Shown here: positions 51,610 to 63,543 of the stretch, piece by piece
Position numbering within the stretch: position 1 is the first letter of the stretch
How the letters are laid out: the number at the start of each line of letters is the position of its first letter
Assembly: GCA_030077755.1 (NCBI GenBank)
Contig: JAQJZZ010000011.1
Location: 1,488,001-1,552,000 of the forward strand
Direction of reading: 5' to 3'
Source of the DNA: Filosporella fistucella
Taxonomy: Eukaryota; Ascomycota; Leotiomycetes; Helotiales
DNA: 64,000 nt
The notes under the pieces: generated by a model
Seen by the model: the letters and a program-made list of their open reading frames with translations, nothing else
Databases searched by the model: none
Told to the model about the DNA's origin: nothing
Program-made: the position numbers and the translations under genes

Positions 51610-52929
51610 TCAACCGAGATTCCGCTCCCGCATCATCCGCCTCTTTATAGAGAACATCGCTTTACTCCAAATACTGTGGCCGTTGTCTTCGTTTGCCACC
51701 TTAAATCCCTCAAGAAAACACCATTTCTCCTCCCAATCCTCAGATGACAAGATCGCAGGCACGAAATAAGTGCTCAACTTGCCTGTCCATAATATCTCAT
51801 CGACGCACCCCCAAAACCTGAGGTCATTTGACCACTGCCAATTGTACGCCTGGTTAGCGTGTACCAGACGTCGGTCGAGAGCTGCGAGCCGCTTAAGGAC
51901 GAGGTCGAGGTTGCGCGTTGCAAAAATATCCTGGATAAGCTCAAGTTTTGATGCTAAGGCGTCGTACGGGCCATCTGTTGTCTGATACAAGCTGCTGGCA
52001 ATGATCCAGTACGCTAGTGGGTGATGTCGCTTTTTCAAATTCTACTCTTATTAGTACTTTATCTCGGTGGGTCGATATTTCCTTACTGTCTCGACTTCAA
52101 CATAAATCGCCTTGGTCCCTGGATGATCATGAAATACCGTACGAAGGCCGTCTCGCACATCGCATACGGCATGAAGCAAACTCCCAAAGAAATGTGCCTT
52201 GGTGCCAAATCCAAGCGCCGACTTTATATAATCGAAGCATGGAACTTGGAAGGTTGCGCGACACACGGCCACATGGATTTCAGCCGCGATGTCGGAAGGA
52301 TCGCCTTGGAGTGGTGGCTGCCAGTTCCAGTCCCATGGGGACCTACGGTATCCTAGTGGTGATTGGAGCGTTCGCCAGAGCTCACTGGCCTTGAAATCGA
52401 GAGGCGGACCTGAGGAACCTGCATGCTGCTCCTCACAGAGGTCCTTGTACTTGCCATGTAGCGCGAAGAGTGTGTCGAGATCTGAGCGTGCCTTCAGTAG
52501 TTGGACTGCGGTCTTTCCATCCTTGAAGGGAATGAGGGAGCAAATTTCTGCGACTGTGCTGGTGCTTGTCGTGGTTGTTAGCATTTTCTGAGCTTCTACC
52601 TCCCACCACTTTGAGCCGATTACGTCCTCGCGAGAAGCCCCAGATCCCATGTCGGCAATGGCACAGTGGATAGAAGTGTTGGCAAGTGAAAGCTGCAGCT
52701 GATGAAATTGGTATGTTCGCTCGGGGTTTTCAAGCCAATTTGTACTTATGGTCAGGTCGGCGGATAAGGGGGGGTCAGCCAGGAGGAGATGGTGAGGCTT
52801 ATACCTTGGTGTTCGTTGGTTCCCTCCCCCTCCCCCCTCCATCTCAAATCGCGAGCTCCCTCGTATCTGCGCATTGGAGAGGATGTTCACCAACCAAGTG
52901 ATGAGTAGCATGTGATAAACAACTCCCAT
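51610..52929 (-). CDS. Uncharacterised 424-aa protein
   Basis: Two exons (52929-52087, 52041-51610); intron 45 nt (GTAAGG donor, near-perfect TACTAATAAG branch, GAGTAG acceptor), phase 0. The N-terminus has a hydrophobic stretch (VVYHMLLITWLVNIL) that could be a signal or membrane segment, then TISTNWLENPERTYQFHQLQ, GKTAVQLLKARSDLDTLFAL, and in exon 2 HHPLAYWIIASSLYQ, FWGCVDEILWTGKLSTYFV. The frame is open upstream to 53067. I do not recognise the family. Confidence 0.6.
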
Positions 52930-54359
52930 TTTGACTCCACCAAGTGGAATTCCCTCTTCCTCCAAGATGCGGCCCTGCGCTAGTCGCCCATGCAACCAAC
53001 CGTCGGTGATTCTTCGACATGTCGTTTGCGGGCAGTGCCTCTTCAAAGCAATCCACTTTGGCCTCAAGTATTCAGAAGGTTGTTGGATGAGTGCTGATAG
53101 ATTTCACGGACGTGCTCCTGGACATGTGCACCGCTCCAAGAATGAAGCTATTCTCAGCTGCAGGAGGGAGAACACCCCTTTCCTTTTTTAGCCGTACACT
53201 TTGTTACTGATAGTTGGCCAAGTGGGCCGTAGGCATTGCACCATTGTGCATGTCGGCCAAATCCGCCAGGCATTGTGGGTTCAAGTGTGAGAAGTCAACT
53301 AGATCGGCAAGCTTGAGTCTGATTGAGTGACCGGGGCATGCAAACCGATAGATGCAATTGGAGGAGAACATGCGTCACTTCCTCAATGCCATGCGGGAGC
53401 GTATTCGATATCTACCTTCCTCTCTCCTTAGAGGTGGATAATTCCGTGAATGGAAAGATCTATCCTGAAGCCCAAGGACCAAAGCACAAGTACAGCTGAA
53501 TATAGCACGGGTCCCTGAGCTAGCATCTCATGCACCACTCAAGTAAAGGATTAGATGGGCCATTGACGTGGCCCTAATCTTTGGAGTATCTCGGTGGTCT
53601 ATTCCAAAAGTGAAAGCCGAAGAAGCGGTACCCGTGGCCCCCCTGAGCTACGAATCAGCAGAATCGCTGGAACCATTATTTCACTAGGCTTCTGAAAATC
53701 ACAAATCTGCTTGACAAGCCTTGCAAAAATGCGGTGCTTGCAAAGAGGATTGCATGATCTACTATAGTCACGTGCTACGTACCCCCTTTTCAAGCTCGGT
53801 TACAGCCTCTGAATGGCACAACTTCCGGGTAAAGGAACAAATGACTGTTATTGCTCTGAGAGCTATTGGTTGGAAGTCATATGGTTGAAAGAAAGCAACC
53901 GATTGATACATCTGACACCAACTCTTGGACATCCAGCCTTGATCCCGCTGCCTTTGCACATTCAGACCTGGAATGTAAGTGCTATGCACGTCTTTGCCGG
54001 ATGCATACGAAACCTACGGTTTCTAACCTCCATACGAAGATTCATATCGAAATCTCTTGCGCCCATCGTATTTTTCAGGGTTAGGATAGCGTCCGGAATT
54101 GCCGAACGGCTCCCCTGGTTGAAAGTGATAAGGGTATTGACGCTATACGGGAATTCAGCTGCATGATGTGGATAGAGGTCAGCCGACGACAAGGCATGTT
54201 CAATCTTGAGTCACTGGAATTTGGACCCATCTAAAGTCTAGGCCGTACAAGGCAGATTCATTGGTTTGACTATGGACAAATTCATGGATAGCAGTTCTCG
54301 ATCCCTCTTTCCATCTCTCCTCCCAGACCTGGCAGATCCTCCTTCCATAATCCCTATCA
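52930..54359. other. Intergenic
   Basis: No supportable gene; reading frames here are short, overlapping and without family resemblance. Confidence 0.45.
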
Positions 54360-55280
54360 TCAGGCAACAGCATCAGTCTTTGGAAGTATTAACCCCGGCA
54401 ACTCATCTCGAGTTTCCCGTAATCTCTGCAAAACATGGCAAAGCCGACGGTTCTCGCCCCTGTCCACAAACGTGCCGTTCAATTCTTGCAAGATTCTCGG
54501 AAGCCACTCCTCAATCGCTGCAGCTGCATCAGGGAGGGTCTGTGTGGGCAGGAAACCGACGTGGCTGAGATCGTCCTTCAAGTGGTGAATTTGGTCGAAA
54601 TGGAGGCGTGCGATCCCGGAGCAGTGTTCCCTCTGTAGCCTTTTCCGCGACACGAGATATACTGTTCCGGGAGGTGCAAAACGTGAGCCATAGGCTTCCA
54701 AAAGTCTTACGAGCGTCAAAAAGAGGCAGTAGCCTCCCTCCTGAACTTGTCGCTGTATAGCTTCAGGCGTCTCAAGACCTAGTCTGGCCACCATCTCAAA
54801 GACTACCTCTAAGCCTATCGAGAGACTCTCAAGGATCTCGTCTACCACGTCATTCTCTACCTTTTTCCGCTCGTATTTAATTCTCCACGACGCTACAGCC
54901 ATTCGGGACAGGTAGTACGGTGGTTTGACAAGATCATGCGCTATGGCGGCAGGAAGTGTTGTGAGCGCCATCACTCGCAGCCGTTTAGAAGCCGGCCAAC
55001 CACGCTCACGGGGGATAAAGACTTGCTGGAGAGCGTCTCTTGTCTTAGCCAATGGGGAGAATTTTGACTTATGGATTGTTGCCATGTTCGTAAGGTGAGA
55101 GGTCTTCGCGCAAGAATTGAGATATAGAGAAGGCGCCTGGCCAATGATCAATTCGTCGACTTGTTTTGAGATTCCGTACACAGCTCCGTGGCCATATGGA
55201 GGTGGGTATGACTTCATGTTGAATCGCGGATTAAACAAAAGTGGCAAGCTATCAAGGCGATAATGAGAGATGGAAGTCAA
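54360..55280 (-). CDS. Uncharacterised 306-aa protein
   Basis: Single long frame with normal-looking codon use. It contains DALQQVFIPRERGWPASKRL, AVASWRIKYERKKVENDVVD, IGLEVVFEMVARLGLETPEA and PDAAAAIEEWLPRILQELN; mostly helical in appearance, no signal peptide. Met22 (55217, MKSYPPPYGHGAVYG) is an equally good start. No family recognised. Confidence 0.5.
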   Translation of the reverse strand: MTSISHYRLDSLPLLFNPRFNMKSYPPPYGHGAVYGISKQVDELIIGQAPSLYLNSCAKTSHLTNMATIHKSKFSPLAKTRDALQQVFIPRERGWPASKRLRVMALTTLPAAIAHDLVKPPYYLSRMAVASWRIKYERKKVENDVVDEILESLSIGLEVVFEMVARLGLETPEAIQRQVQEGGYCLFLTLVRLLEAYGSRFAPPGTVYLVSRKRLQREHCSGIARLHFDQIHHLKDDLSHVGFLPTQTLPDAAAAIEEWLPRILQELNGTFVDRGENRRLCHVLQRLRETRDELPGLILPKTDAVA

Positions 55281-56755
55281 AAGGGGAGCAGAAAGGCGCC
55301 ATCTTGTATCCTCCGTGCCTTACCTAGAGTGGCTGCTCGAAGTGTTGGTTCCAAAACCTTCCCCCAGCCTTTACATCAACATGTTATGCCTGAATAAAGC
55401 TAATTTCCTGCATCTCAGCTGCCAGTGAGTGGTCGGAGTCGTCACTGGCCAGCTAGAGTGTGGATTTGAACCAGCTCTAGTGGGGCATTTCCATCGACCA
55501 AGAATGTTGAAAGTAATAAGAGAGAGGTCATCTGTTCTTCTGCCCCAAGACCTTCAATAGCACAGTTTGTTTGTACATTACACTGCGACTCACTCTAATT
55601 CCTCGAGAAAGGACACCGAAATTGGGGAAAAGGGGGCACGTGATAAATATCAAGCGATGTTAGAGTTGGGTAGATCATCTCTGTGACGTCTCAGGGCTAG
55701 CGGCCCTGCAAGTCCAGGAACTCCTGACCGAAAATACATTCAAATGCAGTGGAATGCCTTCCCAGGCGCCGCCAGACTCCAGGGTCAGTCGGCAATGATC
55801 TCGTGTGCAATGAGAAGCTGTGGATCTTGGTCCCCATTGATCCTTCAACGAACATCATTCACTGCATATACGAAGTGCATAGCAAAGCACATAACTTTGG
55901 CGCAGCATCTCAATTAATGTAGGCCATCTGACCCGCGAGACGTTCAGAACTGGCATGACGGTCGTACTATATCAGTCGTTGATAGGAGAATGGAAGTGTG
56001 CGAGGCCTTTGATGCGGTCACAGAGGAATACTTTGCATCCCCTATTAAACACACAATACAGGCTGACTTGCGAAAGTCCTCCACGACGAACATTCGCAAG
56101 TAACTTGCTGTGTCCATCGCCCTCCCTTCCTCGTCCAGAAGATGTAAATGCGAGACCTTCCCGCCAAACCTGGGAGAAGTGCCTTGGCTATCCCACCGCG
56201 CCACCGGAACCTAAACAAAGAATTCAGCGGAGCTGAGGAACTGTACGGGCCATATTCCCTCGATCGTCGCTCGGACTCCGTAATTGGAAGGTGAATGACC
56301 AGGGGAGGGCATTCGCTCTTTGGTCCTGGAGTGCTTAGGTCGGAGTAAGTGCAGGACTCACGTCACCCAGATGTGAGGCGCTGCAGCAGCCATCTGGGTG
56401 TTGTCGGTCTAAACGGTACTATCATTAGAAGGTGAACGCCGATGAAGGGGGCCTGGTTTGAGGCACAACCTGGCTGCACGCCATGCCTTGCATCAGCTCC
56501 TCGAGGGGGAACAGCAGCTGAGCTGGGCCTGTACGTGCAACGGTAGGGCAAGAAGCAGAGAAGTGGGACAAAGAGAAAGGCTCTGAAAGGGCGCAATCCG
56601 ATACCTCACGGCAGACTGGGTGCTCCCTTGCGCAAGGTTTCCAATAGCATAAATGGTTACGAATCTCCAGGTAATACTGAGCAGTCCTCTGTTTATCCTC
56701 CTCCAGTTCTTCTTTCTCCCCCTTCACCATCTCCATTGCGAGTCCAGTGACCAGT
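55281..56755. other. Intergenic
   Basis: No supportable gene. A minus-strand frame at 55944-56204 (GGKVSHLHLLDEEGRAMDTA) looks somewhat coding but stands alone. Confidence 0.4.
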
Positions 56756-57919
56756 ATGGCTTCCCCCATCCAGCAGCAAACAAGCACCTTCACTGGGTGT
56801 CCTCCGCCAGAATCCTCTGTCAGGGCAAGTCATTGACGGGACTTAACTTAAGCGCTTGAGCTGACTTGACAGGATTTCACCGTGGCGACAAACGCAACGA
56901 CAGGCACAGTAGCAGAACCAGCCGTCAATGCCTCCGCAGCCGCAATGTAAGTTGACGCCATTCGATCTGTAGTATGCAATTTAAGCTGAAGAGGTGATTT
57001 TTTCCAGGGCCGCAATTCAAGACCTTGCACGAGAGCTCAGTCCAAGCGAAGAGATTACCTTCACTATTGATCCAGTAAGTTACTGATCCACCACAACATT
57101 TTAATCAGAGTTGATAATGACTAGGATTCTATACCATGCACTAGCGAAAAAATTCGTATTACACAATTGAAAGGTTGTTACGCACCCACTACACCGCATC
57201 TTACAGTTATTGAAGCTTTTAGGAATGCTGGCGGTAATCTGCAGATCGCTACGTGAATCCTCACAGGGTCATTCGGTTGTGCCACGTGACGTCCTTGAGT
57301 GCCAGCTCCATGTAGTGGATGGAATCGTGGGTGAGTACTCTGCGCCCCTCACCACTTAGAGCTTTGCTCACGCTCTACAGCCCAGGAACAGATGCAAGGT
57401 AAGCCACTTGTGCCTTTGGTTATGTGAGCCTGCTGGCCCCATCTAACTTTGCTATAGAGTGCATTAACTCGCTTCAGAAGGAGAATGGAGGACTACAGCG
57501 TTTGATTTTCAGAAGGGATTTCTAGGAAGCTAACCAAGCTGACTTTGGCGCAGAGAAGATCCGAGGACTTCTTGCAGACATTGGGGACATGCAAGGTGAC
57601 ACATCCCATTCCATCCGGGGTTGGCAGTTTGTCTCTGACAGGTCCTGCAGCAAAGATAAATCGGCTCCGTGAAGAGAATAGAAACCTAGACTGTAAGATT
57701 GCTCGTCTATTCACTGAAAGGATTTAACCAATCTTATTAGATGGGAAGAGGGATTTCCAGAGGGCTGCAATCCGGCTAGAACGAAAAAATTCCAAATTGA
57801 AGAAGGATATGGAGCAAGTCGAAGCTGAACGAGAAGCCGAGATCGACGTAGGCGATGGGAGTTCGACAGAATCAGACGGGGAGGGTCCAAGCCGGAAGAG
57901 AAAGAGGGATGAAATATGA
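56756..57919 (+). CDS. Ten-exon coiled-coil protein (232 aa)
   Basis: Exons: 56756-56824, 56873-56946, 57008-57074, 57125-57173, 57223-57330, 57381-57398, 57458-57499, 57554-57595, 57642-57692, 57741-57919; introns 46-61 nt, all phases consistent. Exon 6 is a micro-exon of 18 nt. The C-terminal half is a coiled coil with heptad-like spacing (ECINSLQKENGGLQQKIRGL, KINRLREENRNLDY, RLERKNSKLKKDMEQVEAER), followed by an acidic stretch and a basic tail (PSRKRKRDEI) that looks like a nuclear signal. The first intron begins GCAAGT (GC-AG, CTGAC branch); a GT donor six bases earlier, in the same phase, is the alternative. Family not recognised. Confidence 0.6.
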
Positions 57920-58413
57920 TCTCTTGGGATAGTTCATTGATATTATTGATTTTTGTCGCCGGCGGGCTTGATATTACTTTGCTTTGAGCTAGAAACTCCA
58001 ATATTCTAGTAGAAATAGTATCATTATCACTTATCGTTTCTTATGTGAAGGGTGACTTGGCACTTCACCGTTGGGGAAGATAGTAGACAGAGCCTTTTTA
58101 CTCTTTCTCGCAATGCTTTTGTGATTCAACGGACTTTCTATGAAGTTTCACTTCCCCACCATCCAAACACGACGATCGGTGGGGGTTAAAGCAATTGAGT
58201 GGGCACGCACTGCCGGGTTTTCCACACCTCCTAATTTGTGCACGCAATTTAATTTGTACACGCCTCCTGGTTCGCACACGCGATTCAAATTCTATACCAC
58301 CGGTGCACATCCCATATCGCATTGTGGGGATAGTATTTTTAAAATTCTCCAATGACTTCTTTTTAAATATGTTCGTTCCCACCATAACATGAATTGACAT
58401 CCTTAAGTTTTCA
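57920..58413. other. Intergenic with a small diverged repeat
   Basis: Around 58222-58290, CACCTCCTAATTTGTGCACG and CGCCTCCTGGTTCGCACACG form a diverged direct repeat of about 34 bp. No gene seen. Confidence 0.4.
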
Positions 58414-60392
58414 TCACTCCCTTTCCGGTATCTTCTGTGCACCGAGCCACGCCGCAGTTGGATTTGAAGTGGCTGACTTCCCGACTACCACCGAGTTTCT
58501 CCGACCATATAAGCTTCCCCGCTTGTTCAATTTCTCCATTTCCTCTTCCAACTCCCTTCTCTTCTTCTCTTTCCTCCTGTTTTCTTCCTCATCCTCTCCT
58601 GCTCGCACAAGTTGTCCCCACTCTGGTACTCCGTCCCCCTCATGAATACAGATTTCTTCCAATTGCATCTCTCGCTCCGAATCTAGCCAACCGCCTGGAA
58701 GATCGACGGAGTGCGCATTGTCTGTTTGTGCACAATTCCGTGCAGTGACACGTGGAAACAAAACAAAGACCCTACTATCGGTACTGGCAATGTCCTTGTC
58801 CTCCGGCTCCTGAAAGCATGCTGGGTCAAGACTAGGATGCACTTGTATTTCGCGCTCATCCATTTGAACAGTATTCCACAAGGAGATGGCGGACGTAGCC
58901 AGATGAGTGAGGTCTTTTCGAAGGACTGGATGTATCTTGGGAGAGACTAGGAGTGACAGGATTTTCATTGTATTCTCCGTGAATAGCTCCGCGCGTTTAG
59001 TTGACGTTGATTGGGAGTGGAGACTGCGTAGAGCGAGAACTGCGAAAGTTCTTGCAGCGCGGAACCCGCTTTTGCCTTCATGAGAACTCTTGGCCAGGCT
59101 ATCATAGATTTGGTTGAGTAGCAAAGTCTGTTGTGAGTCTTGCACTGTCATCTCAGATGAGAACGGTTGCCAGAAGATGGCCCGAAGCTGAGAGGAGATA
59201 ACTCGTTGGAAGTGCGCAAAACACAGCTCTTGAGAAACCATAGTATTAGAAATAGGAACCGATGCAAAATCTTCATCTACTTTCTCGATCTTGTCGTGTA
59301 TCGCAGCATGAAGATCCTAGCATATGTTAGCGAGATAATATTAGCATGGATGTGTGCTTTTGGAAAAATACATCAATTTTGATTTCTTTCACGTATCGGT
59401 AAGAGAGACTCCGAACGTCGCTCTGCATTTTGAGAAATTCGCTCTTGCTACTAAAGATTAGAGACTACTCCCCGGGGTTTGGAACAAGTTAATGCTTACA
59501 AATACTCACTCGGGCTGGCGCATAGCCCAAACTCGTTCACCGCCATCTTCAACTTTTGGCTCAAGTCTTCAACCTCTGTTTCTGATAGACTCCTCAACTT
59601 CTCTACATCCTTGCACCTTTTCTCGGCATCTTTCAATCTAAGTCTCTGCTCCTCGACATCCTTCACAAGCTCGTCATTCCTACTTTGCAGATCCGTTATC
59701 TTCTTCTTGTCATCATCTTGGCTCTTCTTTGTTGCCTTTTCAAGATCTGCCACTCGCTTGTCATACCGCTTGTTATGCTCTCTTTCAAGTTCCGCCTTCT
59801 TCTCCTGTAGCTTCAAGACTTGTTCTGCTTCTTTTGTTCTCTTTGTGTCTTCAAACTCGCGCTTCTCTTCTGCTAATTGCTGCATGTATTTGGTCGCTTG
59901 TTCTTTCAAGGACTCAAGTTCTCTTCTGTCTTCATCAATAGCTGCTTTTTCTCTGGCTAACTCTTGCTCCTTCTCTCCTTCAAACTGTCGAAGATTGTTG
60001 ATTACAATCCTGTAATCGCTGCACTTCTCGGTCATCTGCTTAAGTTGTTGCCGAGTGGTATCTACCTTTTGAATTTCAGCTTGATGTTTGCGATAGAAAA
60101 CAAGAGCAGTTTCAGTAGCCATCTGGCTAGCATCCAGCTTCATTCTCAGATCTTCGACAAGAGCAAGATATTGATCAATTTCGAGGTCAGTCACATCGGG
60201 TGATTCCTGGCCTTCAGAAATTTCGTCATCTTCTCCGTCATTACGGATAGCAGAAGTTAGATCCCTATTTCGACCTCTGTCTCGCTCCCCGTAGTCGTTG
60301 CTCTGGCTCGTAAAATCACTCCCATTGCGGTAATCGTCGGCCGCTTCACCCAGGTCGAAGTGGTTTTGCCGCTTTTTGCTTTTATTCCCCAT
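58414..60392 (-). CDS. Long coiled-coil protein (623 aa)
   Basis: Three exons (60392-59500, 59447-59372, 59316-58414). Intron 1 is 52 nt (GTAAGC donor, CTCTAATC branch, TAGTAG acceptor); intron 2 is 55 nt (GTATTT donor, GCTAAC branch, GCTAG acceptor). Residues 1-70 are charged and basic (GNKSKKRQNHF); about 75-300 form an almost unbroken coiled coil (EKEQELAREKAAIDEDRREL, KKKITDLQSRNDELVKDVEE); 300-450 look globular (KSEFLKMQSDVRSLSYRYV, ELCFAHFQRVISSQLRAIFW); a second short coiled coil is near 560-590 (RRKEKKRRELEEEMEKLNKR). Such proteins are usually scaffolds; the exact family is not recognised. The choice of the GTAAGC donor over GTATTT 6 bases upstream changes only two residues. Confidence 0.65.
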
Positions 60393-61933
60393 GTTCTGTG
60401 GTTGTTTCTAGATTGCACGATGTACGTCAGATCAACTCCTTTTCCAATCTCACAATTATTCAAGACTACTTACAGTCGTTTTCTCCTTTAAAGGTACTTG
60501 TCTTTTGGTCGGTCTCAGGAAAGGATGAGGCATATACTGCTTGATAGAGTCGAGCACAGATTCAAAAGGTGTGACTGTACGGTCTCGTGTTACGGAAAAC
60601 CTGTGATTGGGACTTCGACCCATAGAACATTAAACACAATACAAATCCGCTCTCCAATGATTCTGCTTCTGGCGGGGAGAGATTGCGCGTTTATGCCAGT
60701 CAAAAGTATTTAACAAATTTGAAGAATAAGGCAGGTATTATTGCTGCTCTTGAAATCTGCTTTGTCAATTAAAGCCCAATTAATTACAATGAGGCTTGAC
60801 AGCCTTGTATTTCTTCAGACATTCTCATGACTGCTTATCCACAACTTTGGATTGGGTGCTTGATATGAGCCATATCCCATACTATGCACTATCTGAATGG
60901 TTCATTTCGTGCGTTGTACATGATTAGGCACCATTTTGACTGCATGGTAATGCAAGAGGATCCAATAAGTGCTAAGACTGAAATGTATGCAGCATGCCCA
61001 GCCAAGTTCCCCGGATGTGGGTGTGCATATGCATATGTTGGCTACATTCCTATTTGTTCACCAAAATTATACAGCCGAAAAGCACCTCTGGTTTGATTTT
61101 GGCAGCTGCATCATTTGCGGGAATCTGTCGTTTTTTTGGTAGAAGCAACCGTCCACCAAGATCGCGTCTTGTACTCCCACACTCGTTATCTTGGACGACG
61201 TGATCGTCTGCTAAGAATCACGGCAATGCCTTTCAAAAGAAGGGCCATCGAGTCAAGTATCGCCAACTGCTTTGTTCATGACATGTCGGATTTGATCAGT
61301 CCGCAAAGAAGAGATGATTATGCAGAGTGTATGGGGCAGGCCCAATCACCCGCTCAGATTTAGAGCAATCTATCAGCCGTCTCCAACAGCTAGCTAGACC
61401 AGCTTCCCGACATATCTAGAGAGAATTGTGCGCCGTTGTACGGTTATCCGACACACATATTGAGCGCCAAAAGAGAGAGAGAGATAGAGACTGCAAGCAA
61501 TCTAGCATTCCTATCCGCCACAACGGACGACAGTCTCAAAGTTATGGTCGTCTATATCAAGGAGCATCGCAACAAGAAAGGATGCACGATCAGAGTAGCA
61601 TCAAACACCGGAGACTTCTCAATAGTAACGGACGTGTCCAGCAGGCTTGCAAGACTAAATTTGGAATAATCATTTTGTGGACCTCTACAGTAATGGAGGT
61701 TTGAAACTCCTAAATTAAGTTAACTTAACTTAGATGTCTGGTTTGGACAATTCAGAACATTGCGGGTGGTGTTAATGCGAGGGTTTTGCCGCGGCTCGGG
61801 AGTGGCGCTAAAGGCGCTGGAATGGGAGAAGACAAGTGCGAATTGCTAAATTCAATTCGCACTTCTTTTGCACGACCCATTTTTTACATCCAAGACATTG
61901 ACTAACTTATCACTTACATGCGACACCGAGTTT
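60393..61933. other. Intergenic with a coding-like fragment
   Basis: A plus-strand frame at about 61480-61669 (EIETASNLAFLSATTDDSLK, KKGCTIRVASNTGDFSIVTD) looks like the end of a real gene. Another at about 61338-61400 (SDLEQSISRLQQLARPASR) could be an earlier part in a different frame. No splice sites join them, so this may be a remnant. Nothing else supportable. Confidence 0.3.
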
Positions 61934-62245
61934 TTACGGAGAGCGATTATAACTCAGCAATCCTTCCGCCGATAGCTCAGACGCGAGGATAGCATCGTCA
62001 AGGTCAGACTGCTCAACCATAGCAAGAATATGGTTTCGAGCCTCTAGCCAACGAATATTCCCATATAATATGTTACCCTGTCGGAAGATCTCATTCAGCC
62101 TGTCGACATTCTTCCGACTGAGCTCTCTCGGCTCGTTCCAAAGGAATTGAAGTGCTTCGAGCCGAACACGCGCGGTGCCTCTGTACTTGACGAATCGCTC
62201 TGCTTCAAGTCTCAGCTCTTGCTCAGAGAACCGAGATCGATGCAT
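61934..62245 (-). CDS. Small helical protein (103 aa)
   Basis: Single exon with clear coding character: MHRSRFSEQELRLEAERFVK, ARVRLEALQFLWNEPRELS, VDRLNEIFRQGNILYGNI, SDLDDAILASELSAEGLL. It appears wholly alpha-helical and soluble. Not recognised. It is divergent to the kinase-like gene at 62577. Confidence 0.6.
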   Translation of the reverse strand: MHRSRFSEQELRLEAERFVKYRGTARVRLEALQFLWNEPRELSRKNVDRLNEIFRQGNILYGNIRWLEARNHILAMVEQSDLDDAILASELSAEGLLSYNRSP

Positions 62246-62576
62246 CTTAGGAGTGTGTATTTCAGCTACGCCTGAATCTCACTGTGTCCTGGGACGGATG
62301 GAAGGTATTTGTAGGGAGGGAGGGAGGGAAGGGGGATGGGGGGATTATCGGTTCGAGAGGGTGCCAAATTCTGCTGCCCTCATCTCTAATTCATTCAAAG
62401 TCTTAATCTAGCAATCTCGACTTGCATGAGTCTTCGAGTACCTTCCAAACCACACACAACAAGAGTGCGCGACGTACTTCTCATCTAATCTTTTGCTCGA
62501 CCTCTCCTCTTCCACGACCTCCTCATCGCACATACGCACCGGCTTCCCAACCTCATCACCCACCCACGCGCCCAAG
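62246..62576. other. Intergenic, divergent promoters
   Basis: Promoter space between two divergent genes; it contains a purine-rich GGGAGGGAGGGAAGGGGGA run near 62320. No gene. Confidence 0.5.
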
Positions 62577-63543
62577 ATGGGTCGCTCCGATAATCGACTT
62601 ACACAGATCGATATGTCCGCATTGGCAGAAGCCAGACCGCCAACCAAGGTTACGGAGCATGCGGTCTTGTACGACTCACTTAGCTCGACCCCCAAGAGTG
62701 ATGCCTCGAGCAAGACCGGAGCCCGCTCCGTAGCAAACACATCGGGTACTATAGCAGGGACCGAAAAGGCGCAGTCGAGGATTGTCAAATCTGCGACGAA
62801 TAACCCCCTCCAACTCAGAGCAGCGTTGGAATCCCTATGGGAGAAGTACCAAAGGTCTACAAGATTGAACTCGGTGGCCAAGTGGAAGTGGCTATTCGGA
62901 AAGCCCCTCCAGTTGAGCCCGTCCATGTGCGAGCATTCTCGACCGAAGCAGCCGCGAAGACCCCGCAGTTGTTCCGACAACTTCAACATCGAAATATTGT
63001 CGCTGCCCTTGAAGCTTTCACAACCGATCACGGCCTATATCTGATTCTCGAGTACATGCCTCTCTCTCTCTCGCAAGTCGTAAGATCGCCAGCTTACCCT
63101 GATGAGCGACAACTCGCGGCTATCCTCGGACAGGTAGGCTTCCGTAAGTCATTCAAAATACGCACTAATTACAGTAGATGGTGACTGGCGTGGCGTACCT
63201 CACAAAAGGAAGGATTCGAACACGGGTCTCTCACTTGCTCGAACATCCTCCTGAACACGGACGGCAATGTCAAGATTGGTGAGTAGCCCTCCTATACGTG
63301 CAATACATGAATTGATCCGGCCCCGCAGCAAATCAAGAATGTTGTCACATAATATCAAAGCCAAAAGGTAAACCTCGCGATATCATGTCCCTCTCATTAA
63401 TCACGATGGAACTGATGCAGAAGTATGTTAAAGAGAGTGGGGCTATCGGTATCGACGATGTGCATCGCTGGCGTTCAAGTCCAGACACTGTTAGATTCCT
63501 TTCCGCAACGATATCTGCAATGTCGACGGCGGAGCTGCTCAAG
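62577..63543 (+). pseudogene. Kinase-like gene broken by two frameshifts
   Basis: Starts MGRSDNRLTQIDMSALAEA and encodes a kinase-like domain (PKVYKIELGGQVEVAIRKAP, FRQLQHRNIVAALEAFTTDH, GLYLILEYMPLSLSQVV, MVTGVAYLTK, EHGSLTCSNILLNTDGNVKI, MSLSLITMELMQKYVKESG). Two joins need frame changes without splice sites: near 62830 (between LRAALES and GEVPKVY) and near 63205-63215, where one extra G in AAAAGGAAGG splits LTK from GFEHGSL. Introns 63134-63177 and 63279-63328 are normal. The catalytic loop lacks HRD, as in related fungal pseudokinase-type proteins. A downstream exon after the GTATAT donor at 63544 was not found. Sequencing error could explain one or both shifts. Confidence 0.7.
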
